Positions 26,576 to 34,391 of a DNA stretch of 64,000 nucleotides are shown here, one piece after another. Positions within the stretch are counted from its first letter, which is position 1. Each line of letters begins with the position of its first letter. The position numbers were made by a program, and so were the translations under genes. Origin of the DNA: JANNAV01 sp031384695 (lineage in GTDB: Bacteria; Pseudomonadota; Alphaproteobacteria; Rhodobacterales; Rhodobacteraceae). The stretch is taken from positions 1 through 64,000 of the forward strand of contig JANNAV010000073.1 in assembly GCA_031384695.1 (NCBI GenBank), given 5' to 3'. Under the pieces are notes generated by a model. That model did not search any database, was not told the DNA's origin, and saw only the letters and a list, made by a program, of their open reading frames with translations.

Positions 26576-27481
26576 TTAGCTGCGTTGCAGTTTCACCGGC
26601 TCGGAGCGGGCCAGTTTCAGGAAATGCGCCATGAAGGGTTTGGCGGCATCTTCGCTGCGGGTGGCGGCGTAGAGGCGTTTGGTGATGGTTTGGGGGCCGA
26701 GGGGGCGGGTGATGTAATCGGGGTTGCGGCGGACCTCGCGCAGCACCCAGTCGGGCAGCACGGCCACGCCGCGATTGGAGCCTACCAGCATCAGGATCAC
26801 GGCGGTCAACTCGGCGGTGCGCTGGGCGCGGGGTTCGATCTTGGCGGGGGTCAGCAGTTCGGTGAAGATATCCAGTTTGTCGCGGGTGACGGGGTAGGTG
26901 ATCAGGGTTTGATCGAGGAAATGTTCGGCCAGGATCACCGGATGCGCCGTGAGCGGGTGAGAGGCTGCGGCAAGGAAGGTGGGGTGGTAATCGAACAGCG
27001 GGTTATAGGTGATCTCGGGGATCGGCACCGGGTTGGACGAGATCACGAGGTCCACATCTTCGCGGTTCAGCGCGGGCAGGGCATCAAAGGCGAGGCCGGC
27101 ACGGATATCGACATCCACCTCGGGCCAGGCGTGGCGGAACATTTCCAGCACCGGGAACAGCCAGTCAAAACAGGCGTGGCATTCGATGGCGATGTGCAGC
27201 CGGCCGGTCTTGCCCGATTGCAGCGCGCGGAACTCATCCTCCAGCGCCGCGATTTCGGGCAGCAGGCGCTCGGCTACGCGCAGCATGCGGATGCCTGCGG
27301 AGGAAAGCCGCATCGGTTTGGAGCGGCGCACAAACAACTCCATCCCAACCTGATCTTCCAGCGATGCCACCTGATGCGACAGGGCGGACTGGGTCATGTT
27401 CATGGTTTCGGCGGCCCGCGCGAGGCCGCCCGCGTGCTGGATGGCGCGGATGGTGCGGAGATGGCGGAGTTCGATGTACAT
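26576..27481 (-). CDS. metR: LysR-family regulator, MetR-like
   Basis: 301 residues. The winged HTH (residues 1-65) has HLRTIRAIQHAGGLARAAE and TQSALSHQVASLEDQVG, the MetR pattern. A LysR effector domain follows to about residue 295; in MetR it binds homocysteine. The gene is divergent from metF, with 91 bp between start codons, the standard arrangement for a LysR regulator and its target. A 9-bp inverted repeat lies in that gap. Autoregulation is likely. Confidence 0.88.
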   Translation of the reverse strand: MYIELRHLRTIRAIQHAGGLARAAETMNMTQSALSHQVASLEDQVGMELFVRRSKPMRLSSAGIRMLRVAERLLPEIAALEDEFRALQSGKTGRLHIAIECHACFDWLFPVLEMFRHAWPEVDVDIRAGLAFDALPALNREDVDLVISSNPVPIPEITYNPLFDYHPTFLAAASHPLTAHPVILAEHFLDQTLITYPVTRDKLDIFTELLTPAKIEPRAQRTAELTAVILMLVGSNRGVAVLPDWVLREVRRNPDYITRPLGPQTITKRLYAATRSEDAAKPFMAHFLKLARSEPVKLQRS

Positions 27482-27516
27482 GCGGTGGCCTCATGTTGAT
27501 CTTGAGAATTATGAAT

Positions 27517-27544
27517 TTGTCTCACATATAAAATGGTGAGACAA
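27517..27544. promoter_or_regulatory. Candidate MetR operator / metF promoter region
   Basis: A perfect inverted repeat TTGTCTCAC-N10-GTGAGACAA overlaps an AT-rich TATAAA block that could be the metF -10 (TTGAGA at 27502 could be the -35). It is placed centrally between the divergent metR and metF starts. Binding by MetR is inferred from position. Confidence 0.6.
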
Positions 27545-27572
27545 GGGGGGAAGCCTGTGAGGAGCCATTGTC

Positions 27573-28463
27573 ATGACCTGTAAGACCCCGACCCGTAAAA
27601 CTCTGCCGCGCGTGTCGTTCGAGTTTTTCCCGCCGCAAACGCTGGATGCGTCATTCCGGCTGTTTGAAGCGGTGCAGATGCTGGCGCCACTGGGGCCGGA
27701 GTTCGTGTCGGTGACTTACGGGGCCGGGGGTGCGACGCGCAAGCTGACGCAGGATGCGGTGGGGCTGATCGGGCGCAATTACGGGGTGAATGTTGCGGCA
27801 CATCTGACCTGTGTGGACGCCAGCCGGGCCGAGACGCTGGCGGTGGCCGAGGGGTTTGCCGAAGCCGGGGTGCGCGAGATCGTGGCCCTGCGCGGCGATG
27901 CGCCGAAGGGGGCGGTGCGGTTTGCGCCTGCGCCCGACGGCTTTGCCAGTTCGGTGGAACTTGTGGAGGCGCTGGCGCGGACCGGCAAGTTCAGGATCCG
28001 GGTGGCGGCCTATGCCGAGCGGCATCCCGATGCGGCCGACGCTCTGGCTGATGTGCGCTGGCTGAAGCGCAAGATTGATGCGGGGGCATCAAGTGCGATC
28101 ACCCAGTTTTTCTTTGAGGCTGAAACCTTCCTGCGGTTCCGCGATCTGTGTGTGAAAGAGGGCATCAACGCGCCGGTCATTCCGGGGATTTTGCCGGTGC
28201 AGGGCTGGGAGGGGGTCAAGCGGTTCGCGGCGCGTTGTGGGGCCTCGATCCCGGTGCGGGTGGCCGAGGGCTATGAGCGGGCAGTGCGCGACGGGCGCGA
28301 GGCGCTGATGTCTTTGGCGCAATGCGTGGGCCTGTGCGACCGGCTGGTGTCGGAAGGGGTGGAGGATCTGCATTTCTACACCCTGAACCGGCCCGGCCTC
28401 ACGCGCGAGGTGGTGCGGGTATTGGGAATCGCGCCACAGGTGGCGTTGGAAAAGGTCGCCTGA
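27573..28463 (+). CDS. metF: 5,10-methylenetetrahydrofolate reductase
   Basis: 296 residues, the bacterial FAD enzyme length. It reduces methylene-THF to methyl-THF for methionine synthesis. RVSFEFFPPQT carries the conserved Glu at the N-terminus. VSVTYGAGGATRK, HLTCVD, ALRGDAPKG and ITQFFFEAETFLRF are family motifs. GAGGAGCC upstream supports the ATG. Regulated together with metR from the shared intergenic region. Confidence 0.96.
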   Translation: MTCKTPTRKTLPRVSFEFFPPQTLDASFRLFEAVQMLAPLGPEFVSVTYGAGGATRKLTQDAVGLIGRNYGVNVAAHLTCVDASRAETLAVAEGFAEAGVREIVALRGDAPKGAVRFAPAPDGFASSVELVEALARTGKFRIRVAAYAERHPDAADALADVRWLKRKIDAGASSAITQFFFEAETFLRFRDLCVKEGINAPVIPGILPVQGWEGVKRFAARCGASIPVRVAEGYERAVRDGREALMSLAQCVGLCDRLVSEGVEDLHFYTLNRPGLTREVVRVLGIAPQVALEKVA

Positions 28464-28518
28464 GCCGGCAACGTTCGTCCCTGACGGCTGGCTAGACTGT
28501 GGCGATCTGCGCGCATCC

Positions 28519-28567
28519 CGCCCCTCCCCACACGGTTTGGGGGGCGTGGTGCGCGCCTTTTTGTTTT
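28519..28567 (+). terminator. Probable terminator after metF
   Basis: CGCCCC-T-CCCC pairs with the G-run GGGGGGCG. A second short stem GGCG/CGCC follows at once, with TTTTTGTTTTT at 28558-28568. The T tract after G/C stems fits intrinsic termination; the exact stem is ambiguous. Confidence 0.55.
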
Positions 28568-28584
28568 TGGTTTGGCGGCGCGGG

Positions 28585-28665
28585 CGCCTGAAGCGGGGGG
28601 CTTACCAGCCCCCCAAAGCATTGGCTGGCCAATGCTTTCCCCCCCGGTGGATATTTGTGCAGAGA
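28585..28665. repeat. Composite intergenic repeat, copy 2
   Basis: It contains GGGGGGCT/AGCCCCCC, then the hairpin AAGCATTGGCTGGCCAATGC, then CCCCCGGTGGATATTTGTG and a purine-rich AGAGAAGAAG. It parallels 20411-20555. It fills most of the gap between metF and aroQ. Confidence 0.5.
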
Positions 28666-28760
28666 AGAAGCCGGAGCGGCTGTGCGGGATTGCGCGGGAT
28701 GGTTTGCCTGCGCGCGCGGATCGGCTATGCTGGGCGGATGTTTGCAGAAGGACGCGGCGC

Positions 28761-29201
28761 GTGAAGCCCATATATGTTTTGAACGGCCCAAATCTGAACC
28801 TGCTTGGCTTGCGGCAGCCCGAGATTTACGGGCGGGAAACGCTTGAGGATGTGGGGGCGGCGCTGGCCGATCTGGCGGAGGAGTTGGGCGTCGCGGTGCG
28901 GATGTTGCAATCCAACCACGAGGGGCAACTGGTGGATTGGGTGCAGGAGGCGCGGGGGGCGGCCTCGGGCATCATCATCAATCCGGGGGCCTATAGCCAC
29001 AGCTCGATTGCCATACTGGACGCGCTGAACGCCTATGAGGGGCCGGTGCTGGAGGTGCATATCTCGAACATCCACAAGCGCGAGGCGTTCCGGCACCATT
29101 CGTATGTGTCGGGGCGGGCGGAGGGGGTAATCGCGGGGTTTGGAGTGGAAGGCTATCTGCTGGCGCTGCGGCGGATGGCATCGCTGGTGGGCAAGGGATG
29201 A
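28761..29201 (+). CDS. aroQ: 3-dehydroquinate dehydratase, type II
   Basis: 146 residues, the normal dodecameric type II subunit. It dehydrates 3-dehydroquinate in the shikimate pathway. Motifs seen: [19 protein letters not shown] (catalytic Tyr in the flexible lid), [23 protein letters not shown] and [17 protein letters not shown] (catalytic His). The start is GTG at 28761, with AGAAGGA upstream and the family N-terminus [10 protein letters not shown] directly after. It is first of four genes linked by 4-bp overlaps. Confidence 0.95.
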   Translation: MKPIYVLNGPNLNLLGLRQPEIYGRETLEDVGAALADLAEELGVAVRMLQSNHEGQLVDWVQEARGAASGIIINPGAYSHSSIAILDALNAYEGPVLEVHISNIHKREAFRHHSYVSGRAEGVIAGFGVEGYLLALRRMASLVGKG

Positions 29202-29965
29202 TGTTGCCGGTGAATGCGTTCAAGCGGGCGCTGGCGGAGGGGCGGCCGCAGTTCGGCTTGTGGAACTCGCTGCCCGGCCCGGTGGTGGCGGAGGTGCTGG
29301 CGGGGGCGGGGTATGACTGGCTGGTGATCGACACCGAGCATGCGCTGACCGATGTGCCCGACACCATGGCGATGATGCAGGCGATGGCGCCTTATCCGGT
29401 GTCGGTGGCGGTGCGGCCTGCGAGCAACGATGCGGTGCTGATCAAGCGGCTGTTGGATCTGGGGGCGCAGACGCTGATCATCCCTTATGTGCAGAACGCG
29501 GCTGAGGCGCGGGCGGCGGTGGCGGCGATGCGCTATGCGCCGCGCGGCATCCGGGGCGTTGCGGGGATGACGCGGGCCAGCCGGTTTGGCGCGGTTCAGG
29601 GCTATGTGCAGCAGGCGGAGGCGGAGTTGTGCCTGATCGTGCAGGTGGAAACCGCCGAGGCTTTGGCGCAGATCGAGGCGATTGCGGCGGTGGACGGGGT
29701 GGACGGGCTGTTCATCGGGCCTGCGGATCTTGCCGCCTCGATGGGGCATGGCGGCAATGCGGGGCATCCTGAGGTGGTGGCTGCGATTGAGGCTGCGATC
29801 AAGCGGATTGTGGCGGCGGGCAAGCCTGCGGGGATTTTGACGCTGGACCCGGCCTTCGCGCGGGTTTGCATCGGCTGGGGCACGCGGTTTACCGCCTTGG
29901 GGATGGATATTGCGTTGCTGGCGGCAGCGGCGCGCGGGTTGGTGGCGGGGTTTCGCGGCCCGTGA
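29198..29965 (+). CDS. HpcH/HpaI-family aldolase
   Basis: 255 residues of the class II pyruvate-type aldolase fold. Family members cleave 4-hydroxy-2-keto acids (for example 2,4-dihydroxyhept-2-enedioate) with a divalent metal. Motifs seen: [42 protein letters not shown] and [14 protein letters not shown], including the metal-binding Glu and Asp. It overlaps aroQ (ATGATG/TGA) and the ligase gene by 4 bp each. The physiological substrate is unknown; operon partners suggest acyl-CoA or aromatic-acid catabolism. Confidence 0.88.
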   Translation: MMLPVNAFKRALAEGRPQFGLWNSLPGPVVAEVLAGAGYDWLVIDTEHALTDVPDTMAMMQAMAPYPVSVAVRPASNDAVLIKRLLDLGAQTLIIPYVQNAAEARAAVAAMRYAPRGIRGVAGMTRASRFGAVQGYVQQAEAELCLIVQVETAEALAQIEAIAAVDGVDGLFIGPADLAASMGHGGNAGHPEVVAAIEAAIKRIVAAGKPAGILTLDPAFARVCIGWGTRFTALGMDIALLAAAARGLVAGFRGP

Positions 29966-31119
29966 GCGACGCGCGGTTTCGCTGGCACCCGGAGGCGCGG
30001 GTGATGGATGCGCGGGGGGCGCGGGTCATGCCGGTTGCGGCAGGGCCGGTGGTGATCGACGCACTGCTTTCGGGGCGTGCTTTGGCGCAGGCGCTGGCCG
30101 CACCGGACGGGTTCCGCATTGGTGGGGCGGGGGAGGCACCGGCGCGTGGGCCGGTGCCGATGTTCGAGACGCTGACCTCGGGCTCCACCGGCGTGCCACG
30201 GCGGATATGGCGGTCGCAGGCATCCTGGACGGTGAGTTTTCAGGTGAATGCCGGGCTGTTTGGCATCGGGCCGGGGGTGCGGGTGGCCGTGCTGGGGGGG
30301 ATGGTGCAATCACTCGCACTTTATGGCGCGCTGGAGGCGGTGCATCTGGGGGCGGAGTTGCATCTGCTGGACGGCATGCGACCGGACCGGCAGGTGGCGG
30401 CGTTGGCGCAGCGGCGGGTGGCGGTGATCTATGCCACCCCGGCGCAACTGCGGCTGTTGGCGGCGGCGGGGGGTTTGGTGCCTGATCTGCGGCTGGTTCT
30501 GGTGGGAGGATCGAAGCTGGACCCGGCTTTGCGGGCGGGGTTGCGGCGGCTGTTTCCTGCGGCGGTAGTGCGTGAGTTTTACGGCGCGGCGGAGGCGAGT
30601 TTCATCACTTTGGCGGCGGAGGATAGCCCTTTGGAGTCTGTGGGCCGGGCCTATCCGGGGGTGGAGATTGCGCTGCGCGCGGGGGCGGTCTGGGTGCGCA
30701 GCCCGTATTTGTTTGCGGGGTATGGTGGCGGCGAGGCGGGGGCCGTCTGGGACGAGGATTGGCTTTCGGTGGGCGAGATGGGGCGGCTTGAGGCGGGCAA
30801 TCTGTACCTTTCGGGCCGGGCGGGGCGGATGGTGACGGTGGCCGATCAGAACGTGTTTCCCGAGGGGATCGAGGCGTTCATGGCAGGGTTGCCGGGGGTG
30901 CGGCAGGTGGCGGTGATCCCGGGTGCCGATCCGTTGCGGGGGGTGGTGATGGTGGCGGTGGTGCTGGGAGACGTGGCGCAGGAGGCGGCGATACTGGCGG
31001 CCACGCGGCGGCAGTTCGGGGCGCTTGCGGCACCGCGCGCGGTGATCTGGCGCGAGGGCTGGCCGGTGCTGGCTTCGGGGAAAACCGATCTGCTGGCCAT
31101 CGCGCGTGACGCGGGATGA
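29962..31119 (+). CDS. Short AMP-forming acyl-CoA synthetase/ligase-like protein
   Basis: 385 residues, shorter than the usual 500-600. The P-loop TSGSTGVPRR occurs near residue 72, whereas it is near 180 in full-size enzymes, so about 100 N-terminal residues are absent. Later motifs are complete: EFYGAAEASF (A5), VGEMGRLEAG (A7), LSGRAGRMVTVADQNVFPEG (A8 hinge) and VLASGKTDLL, with the C-terminal catalytic lysine. It should activate a carboxylic acid as an adenylate. The start is GTG 29962 within GTGA. It lies between the aldolase and a thiolase, all overlapping by 4 bp. The substrate is unknown. Confidence 0.8.
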   Translation: MSDARFRWHPEARVMDARGARVMPVAAGPVVIDALLSGRALAQALAAPDGFRIGGAGEAPARGPVPMFETLTSGSTGVPRRIWRSQASWTVSFQVNAGLFGIGPGVRVAVLGGMVQSLALYGALEAVHLGAELHLLDGMRPDRQVAALAQRRVAVIYATPAQLRLLAAAGGLVPDLRLVLVGGSKLDPALRAGLRRLFPAAVVREFYGAAEASFITLAAEDSPLESVGRAYPGVEIALRAGAVWVRSPYLFAGYGGGEAGAVWDEDWLSVGEMGRLEAGNLYLSGRAGRMVTVADQNVFPEGIEAFMAGLPGVRQVAVIPGADPLRGVVMVAVVLGDVAQEAAILAATRRQFGALAAPRAVIWREGWPVLASGKTDLLAIARDAG

Positions 31120-32198
31120 GCGCGGTGGTGGTGGCCGCGCGGCGGACGGCAGTGGTGCCGCGGGGGGGGGCGTTTGCGGCGCTGTCGATTGAAGATATGG
31201 CGGCGTCGGTGGTGGCGGCCTTGCTGGCGGATGCGGGGATAGCGCCGGAGCGGGTGGACGAAGTGATTGTGTCCAATGCTTTGGGCGCAGGCGGCAACCC
31301 CGCGCGGCGGGTGGCGTTGGCGGCAGGGCTGCCCTTGGCGGTGGCGGGGCTTTCGGTAGACCGGCAATGCGCGGGGGGCTTGGACGCGGTGCTGCTGGCG
31401 CGGGCTTTGGTGGAAAGCGGGGCGGCGGAGGTGGTGATTGCGGGCGGGGTGGAGAGCTATTCGCGCCGGCCGGTACGCTTTGCGGCTGGTGCGGCGGTGG
31501 CCTACGATCAGCCGCCGTTCACGCCCTGGCCCGGGCGTGATCCGGGGATGGCGCAGGCGGCGGAGGCTTTGGCGCGGCGGTTGGGGATATCGCGGGCGGC
31601 GGCGGATGCTTGGGCGGTTTTGAGCCATGGGCGGGCATTGGGTTTGGGTTCGACAGGCGAGATTGTTGAGGTGGCGGCGCAAGTGCGTGATCCGTTTGCG
31701 CGGGCACTGACGGCGGCGGTGGCGGGGCGGGCCAAGGTGGTGGTGGGAGGGATCACGGCGGCCAATGCGGCGGTGGCGGCGGATGCGGCGGCGTTTGTGC
31801 TGGTGGTATCGGCGCGGGTGGCGGCGGGGTTGCCGGGCGTGCGGGGCATGCGGATTGTGGGCGGCGCGACGCTGGGGGGTGACCCGGAAGAGCCGGGACT
31901 GGCACCGGTGGCGGCGATTGCGGCGGTGCTGGCGCGGGCCGGTGTGCCGGCGGATGAGTTGGCGGTGAGCGAAATCATGGAGGCCTATGCGGTGCAGGCG
32001 ATGGCTTGTGTGGCGGCGGCGGGGCTTGATCCGGGGCGGGTGAATATCGGTGGCGGCGCGCTGGCACGGGGGCATCCGATTGGTGCCTCGGGCGCGGTGC
32101 TGGCGGTGCGGCTGTTCTGGCAGTTGCAGGCGGGCTACGGGCTGGCCGCGATTGCGGCGGCGGGGGGGATCGGCACGGCGTTGTTGGTGGAGCGGTAG
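31116..32198 (+). CDS. Thiolase-family protein with altered active site
   Basis: 360 residues, somewhat shorter than typical 390-aa thiolases. The nucleophilic cysteine is present (DRQCAGGLDA, C85), as is the C-terminal histidine (GGALARGHPIGASGA, H320). The third catalytic position, normally Cys in CxGGGxG, reads AAAGGIG, giving Ala near 347. The NEAF motif reads MEAY. Such changes argue against ordinary acetyl-CoA C-acetyltransferase activity and recall SCP2-like or divergent thiolases. It is the last gene of the aroQ-aldolase-ligase-thiolase operon and converges on the gene at 32201. Confidence 0.82.
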   Translation: MSAVVVAARRTAVVPRGGAFAALSIEDMAASVVAALLADAGIAPERVDEVIVSNALGAGGNPARRVALAAGLPLAVAGLSVDRQCAGGLDAVLLARALVESGAAEVVIAGGVESYSRRPVRFAAGAAVAYDQPPFTPWPGRDPGMAQAAEALARRLGISRAAADAWAVLSHGRALGLGSTGEIVEVAAQVRDPFARALTAAVAGRAKVVVGGITAANAAVAADAAAFVLVVSARVAAGLPGVRGMRIVGGATLGGDPEEPGLAPVAAIAAVLARAGVPADELAVSEIMEAYAVQAMACVAAAGLDPGRVNIGGGALARGHPIGASGAVLAVRLFWQLQAGYGLAAIAAAGGIGTALLVER

Positions 32199-32200
32199 AT

Positions 32201-33028
32201 TCAGTATTTGCCTGCCACATAAAAGAAGAAACTTTTCAGAAACTGCTCGTAGGTCAGGCCGCCGATGCGGGGCAGGGTGGTTTCCGAGCCCCAGGTGAAG
32301 ATCGGGATGCTGATGCGGCTGTCGCGCCGGGTGGGAATATCGAAATCGCCACGGATCACAACGACATGGTCTGGCGACGGGCTGTCTTTGAAGGAGGAAT
32401 CGATGATTGACGCCTCTATCCCGATGACAATCCGGTAATTCTTGCCAACCAGTTCCTTGCATTTGGCGAGGAACTTTTCGCGGTCTTTCAGGCTGTCGAG
32501 CGCGCCGCCGTAAGAGAAGAAAGAGCAGCCCTGACTCTGGATGTCGGTGAACTGTGCCTTTGCCATCCATGCCTCGATTTCAGACATGGTTGTGCCGTCG
32601 CTGTCGTCTTTGTCGGAATGGTAATCGTACCACCAGTTCTCGGAATCGCGGATGCTGGCGAGGATGATCCAATCCACATGTTCGAAGGCTTCGACGACGG
32701 TGCCTGCGGTGTCTTTGATGCCTGCAGGGCAGGGCATCGTCAGGAGTTCGGCATCGGGTTTCAGCTTCCATTTGCGGATGCTGGCCTCGCCGGTTTCAAA
32801 CAGGCTGGTGACGGCGGTGGCGTAAAGCAGCGGTTGTGACTGGGCGATGGCAAACAGGATCGACGCCGGGCCGCAGACCCCGGCGCTGGTCTGATTGATC
32901 TTGTAGGGGTTGTTAATGCGGATGCGCAGGCCGGCGGCGATTTTGGCGCGATCCAGTTTGGTGAATTTCCCGGCAGTGCTGCGGGCTGCGAAATCATCGA
33001 CGTGTTTCAGGGCGAGGTCTTTGGTCAT
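32201..33028 (-). CDS. Putative papain-like cysteine peptidase of unknown role
   Basis: 275 residues, no signal peptide or membrane helix. Residues 45-56 read NQTSAGVCGPAS. They align with the papain active-site segment NQGSCGSCWAFS, keeping the Gln-to-Cys distance of 6 (Q46, C52). DHVVVIRG (H221) and FTWGSE (residues 244-249) fall where papain has its His and Asn-Ser-Trp-Gly; the Asn position is not conserved. I know no close family name. Base composition looks less GC-rich than neighbours. AAGGATAAGG supports the ATG. The gene is alone between two operons, with a 196-bp upstream region holding direct repeats. Peptidase activity is inferred from motifs only. Confidence 0.6.
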   Translation of the reverse strand: MTKDLALKHVDDFAARSTAGKFTKLDRAKIAAGLRIRINNPYKINQTSAGVCGPASILFAIAQSQPLLYATAVTSLFETGEASIRKWKLKPDAELLTMPCPAGIKDTAGTVVEAFEHVDWIILASIRDSENWWYDYHSDKDDSDGTTMSEIEAWMAKAQFTDIQSQGCSFFSYGGALDSLKDREKFLAKCKELVGKNYRIVIGIEASIIDSSFKDSPSPDHVVVIRGDFDIPTRRDSRISIPIFTWGSETTLPRIGGLTYEQFLKSFFFYVAGKY

Positions 33029-33098
33029 GGGCCTTATCCTTACAATACAGGAAACCGGCGGGCAAAGGGCCGGATGAAAACATCACGCTATGGCGCCG

Positions 33099-33183
33099 GG
33101 CGCAAATTTCAAAATACCGATAGCAAAAGACGTCGATGGGCAACACGGGCCACGTGCAAAAGCTACTCCGAGGCGCAAATTTC
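33099..33183. promoter_or_regulatory. Direct repeats GGCGCAAATTTC upstream of the papain-like gene
   Basis: The same 12 bases occur at 33099-33110 and 33172-33183, 73 bp apart, within the 196-bp gap that must hold the promoter of the 32201-33028 gene. They may be regulator half-sites; no regulator is adjacent. Confidence 0.35.
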
Positions 33184-33224
33184 CTCAAGCGGAAGTTTTG
33201 AGCGCGCCCCGGGATGCCCTTCGG

Positions 33225-33767
33225 TCAGCGGCGCGACAGCAGGGCTGCGGGGCGGGCGGCGGCGATGGTTTGGGTGATCAGGCCCGCGAGGACCGCCTTG
33301 ATGGTGTCGCCGATCATGTAGGGGGCGGCGAGGAGGGCGGCCTCAGGCAGGGTTTTGTCCAGCATCACCGACATGCCGACAACGCCAAAGCCGTTCAGCA
33401 GCACGAGGCCACCCAGAAACGCGCCTATGGTGGAAGCCAGCCCGATGTTGGCGCGCAGGTGGGTGGTGATGGCGCCAGCCACAAAGGCCGCGACCGGGAA
33501 GCCGATCAGATAGCCGATGGTCGGCGAGGCCAAGAGGCCAAAGCCGCCGCGCCCGCCCGCCAGCAGCGGCAGACCGCAGAGCGTGAGGAACAGGAACAGC
33601 AGCACCGCCGCCGCACCATTGCGCGCGCCCAGCACCGTGCCGCACAGCATGATGCCCAAGGATTGCGCGGTGATCGGCACGCCCGAGGCGAGGTCGATCT
33701 TCGGCACCAGCCCGAGAACGGCGATCAAGGCGGCGAAAAGTGCGATATGGGTGAGGTTCTTTTCCAT
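33225..33767 (-). CDS. bioY: Biotin transporter S component BioY
   Basis: 180 residues with about six membrane helices. Signature stretches are PITAQSLGIMLCGTVLGAR, GLPLLAGGRGG (the L4 biotin-binding loop) and SPTIGYLIGFPVAA. BioY binds biotin and works with the ECF module. GGGAGACCACC precedes the ATG at 33767; the in-frame start at 33785 adds only MNRETT. It is third in the transcript after the ATPase and transmembrane genes, giving a complete BioMNY system. The neighbouring biotin-dependent PccA/PccB would benefit from the import. Confidence 0.95.
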   Translation of the reverse strand: MEKNLTHIALFAALIAVLGLVPKIDLASGVPITAQSLGIMLCGTVLGARNGAAAVLLFLFLTLCGLPLLAGGRGGFGLLASPTIGYLIGFPVAAFVAGAITTHLRANIGLASTIGAFLGGLVLLNGFGVVGMSVMLDKTLPEAALLAAPYMIGDTIKAVLAGLITQTIAAARPAALLSRR

Positions 33768-33791
33768 GGTGGTCTCCCTGTTCACCGGCCA

Positions 33792-34391
33792 TTAACCAGT
33801 TCCGCCACGGGCGCGCAATGCCTCGGCGGTGTTTTCGGCATCATCAAGGGCGGCGAGGGTTGCGGGCATCAGGATGCGCCAGCCGGGGCGGCGGGGCGAG
33901 CGGGCGCGCCAGGCGTGGCGCAGCGTGGTCATCCGTTCCAGCATCACCGGGATGAAGCGGATGGTGAGGGCGATGGCAAGGGCGAAGGTGCGGGGGTTGA
34001 GGCCGAGGCGGGCGAGGGGGCGCGCCGCGCGTTGCAGGGTGGCGATCATGTCGGCAAGCCGGGTGGTCATGGTCACGAAATTGGCGGCAGCGACGGCGGC
34101 GAGCATGCGGAGCACAATGGCCGCACCTTCGCCGGGGGCGCGGGTGACGAGGTGCCAGAGGGCCACGATGACGATGAAGGGCAGCAAGGGGCGCAGCATG
34201 TGCAGCGAGGCGCGGGCAAAGCTGTGGCCGCCGGTGGCGATGATGGCGGCGACAAGGGTTACGGCGGCGGCGAGGGCAAGCGGCGATTTCAGGGCGAACA
34301 GCAGCACCGTGGTGGCGGTGAGGGCGCCAAGTTTTGCCCCCGCAGGCAGGCGGTGTGCCCAGGTTTCAACCGGCGAGGTGAGTGTCAGCAT
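33792..34391 (-). CDS. bioN: Energy-coupling factor transmembrane protein (BioN)
   Basis: 199 residues, about five helices. The coupling motifs of EcfT are seen as ARPLARLGL and HAWRARSPRR (variants of the A-R-G/S coupling helices). It links BioY with the ATPase. The ATG at 34391 lies inside the end of the ATPase gene (26-bp overlap), matching the homologous N-terminus (VETWAHRLPAGAKL). It precedes bioY by 24 bp. Confidence 0.88.
   Translation of the reverse strand: MLTLTSPVETWAHRLPAGAKLGALTATTVLLFALKSPLALAAAVTLVAAIIATGGHSFARASLHMLRPLLPFIVIVALWHLVTRAPGEGAAIVLRMLAAVAAANFVTMTTRLADMIATLQRAARPLARLGLNPRTFALAIALTIRFIPVMLERMTTLRHAWRARSPRRPGWRILMPATLAALDDAENTAEALRARGGTG

Noticed and set aside
27482..27572. 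SAM-type riboswitch before metF
   Set aside because: The gap is only 91 bp, fully explained by divergent promoters and an inverted repeat; no SAM-II-like stem or pseudoknot pattern was seen.
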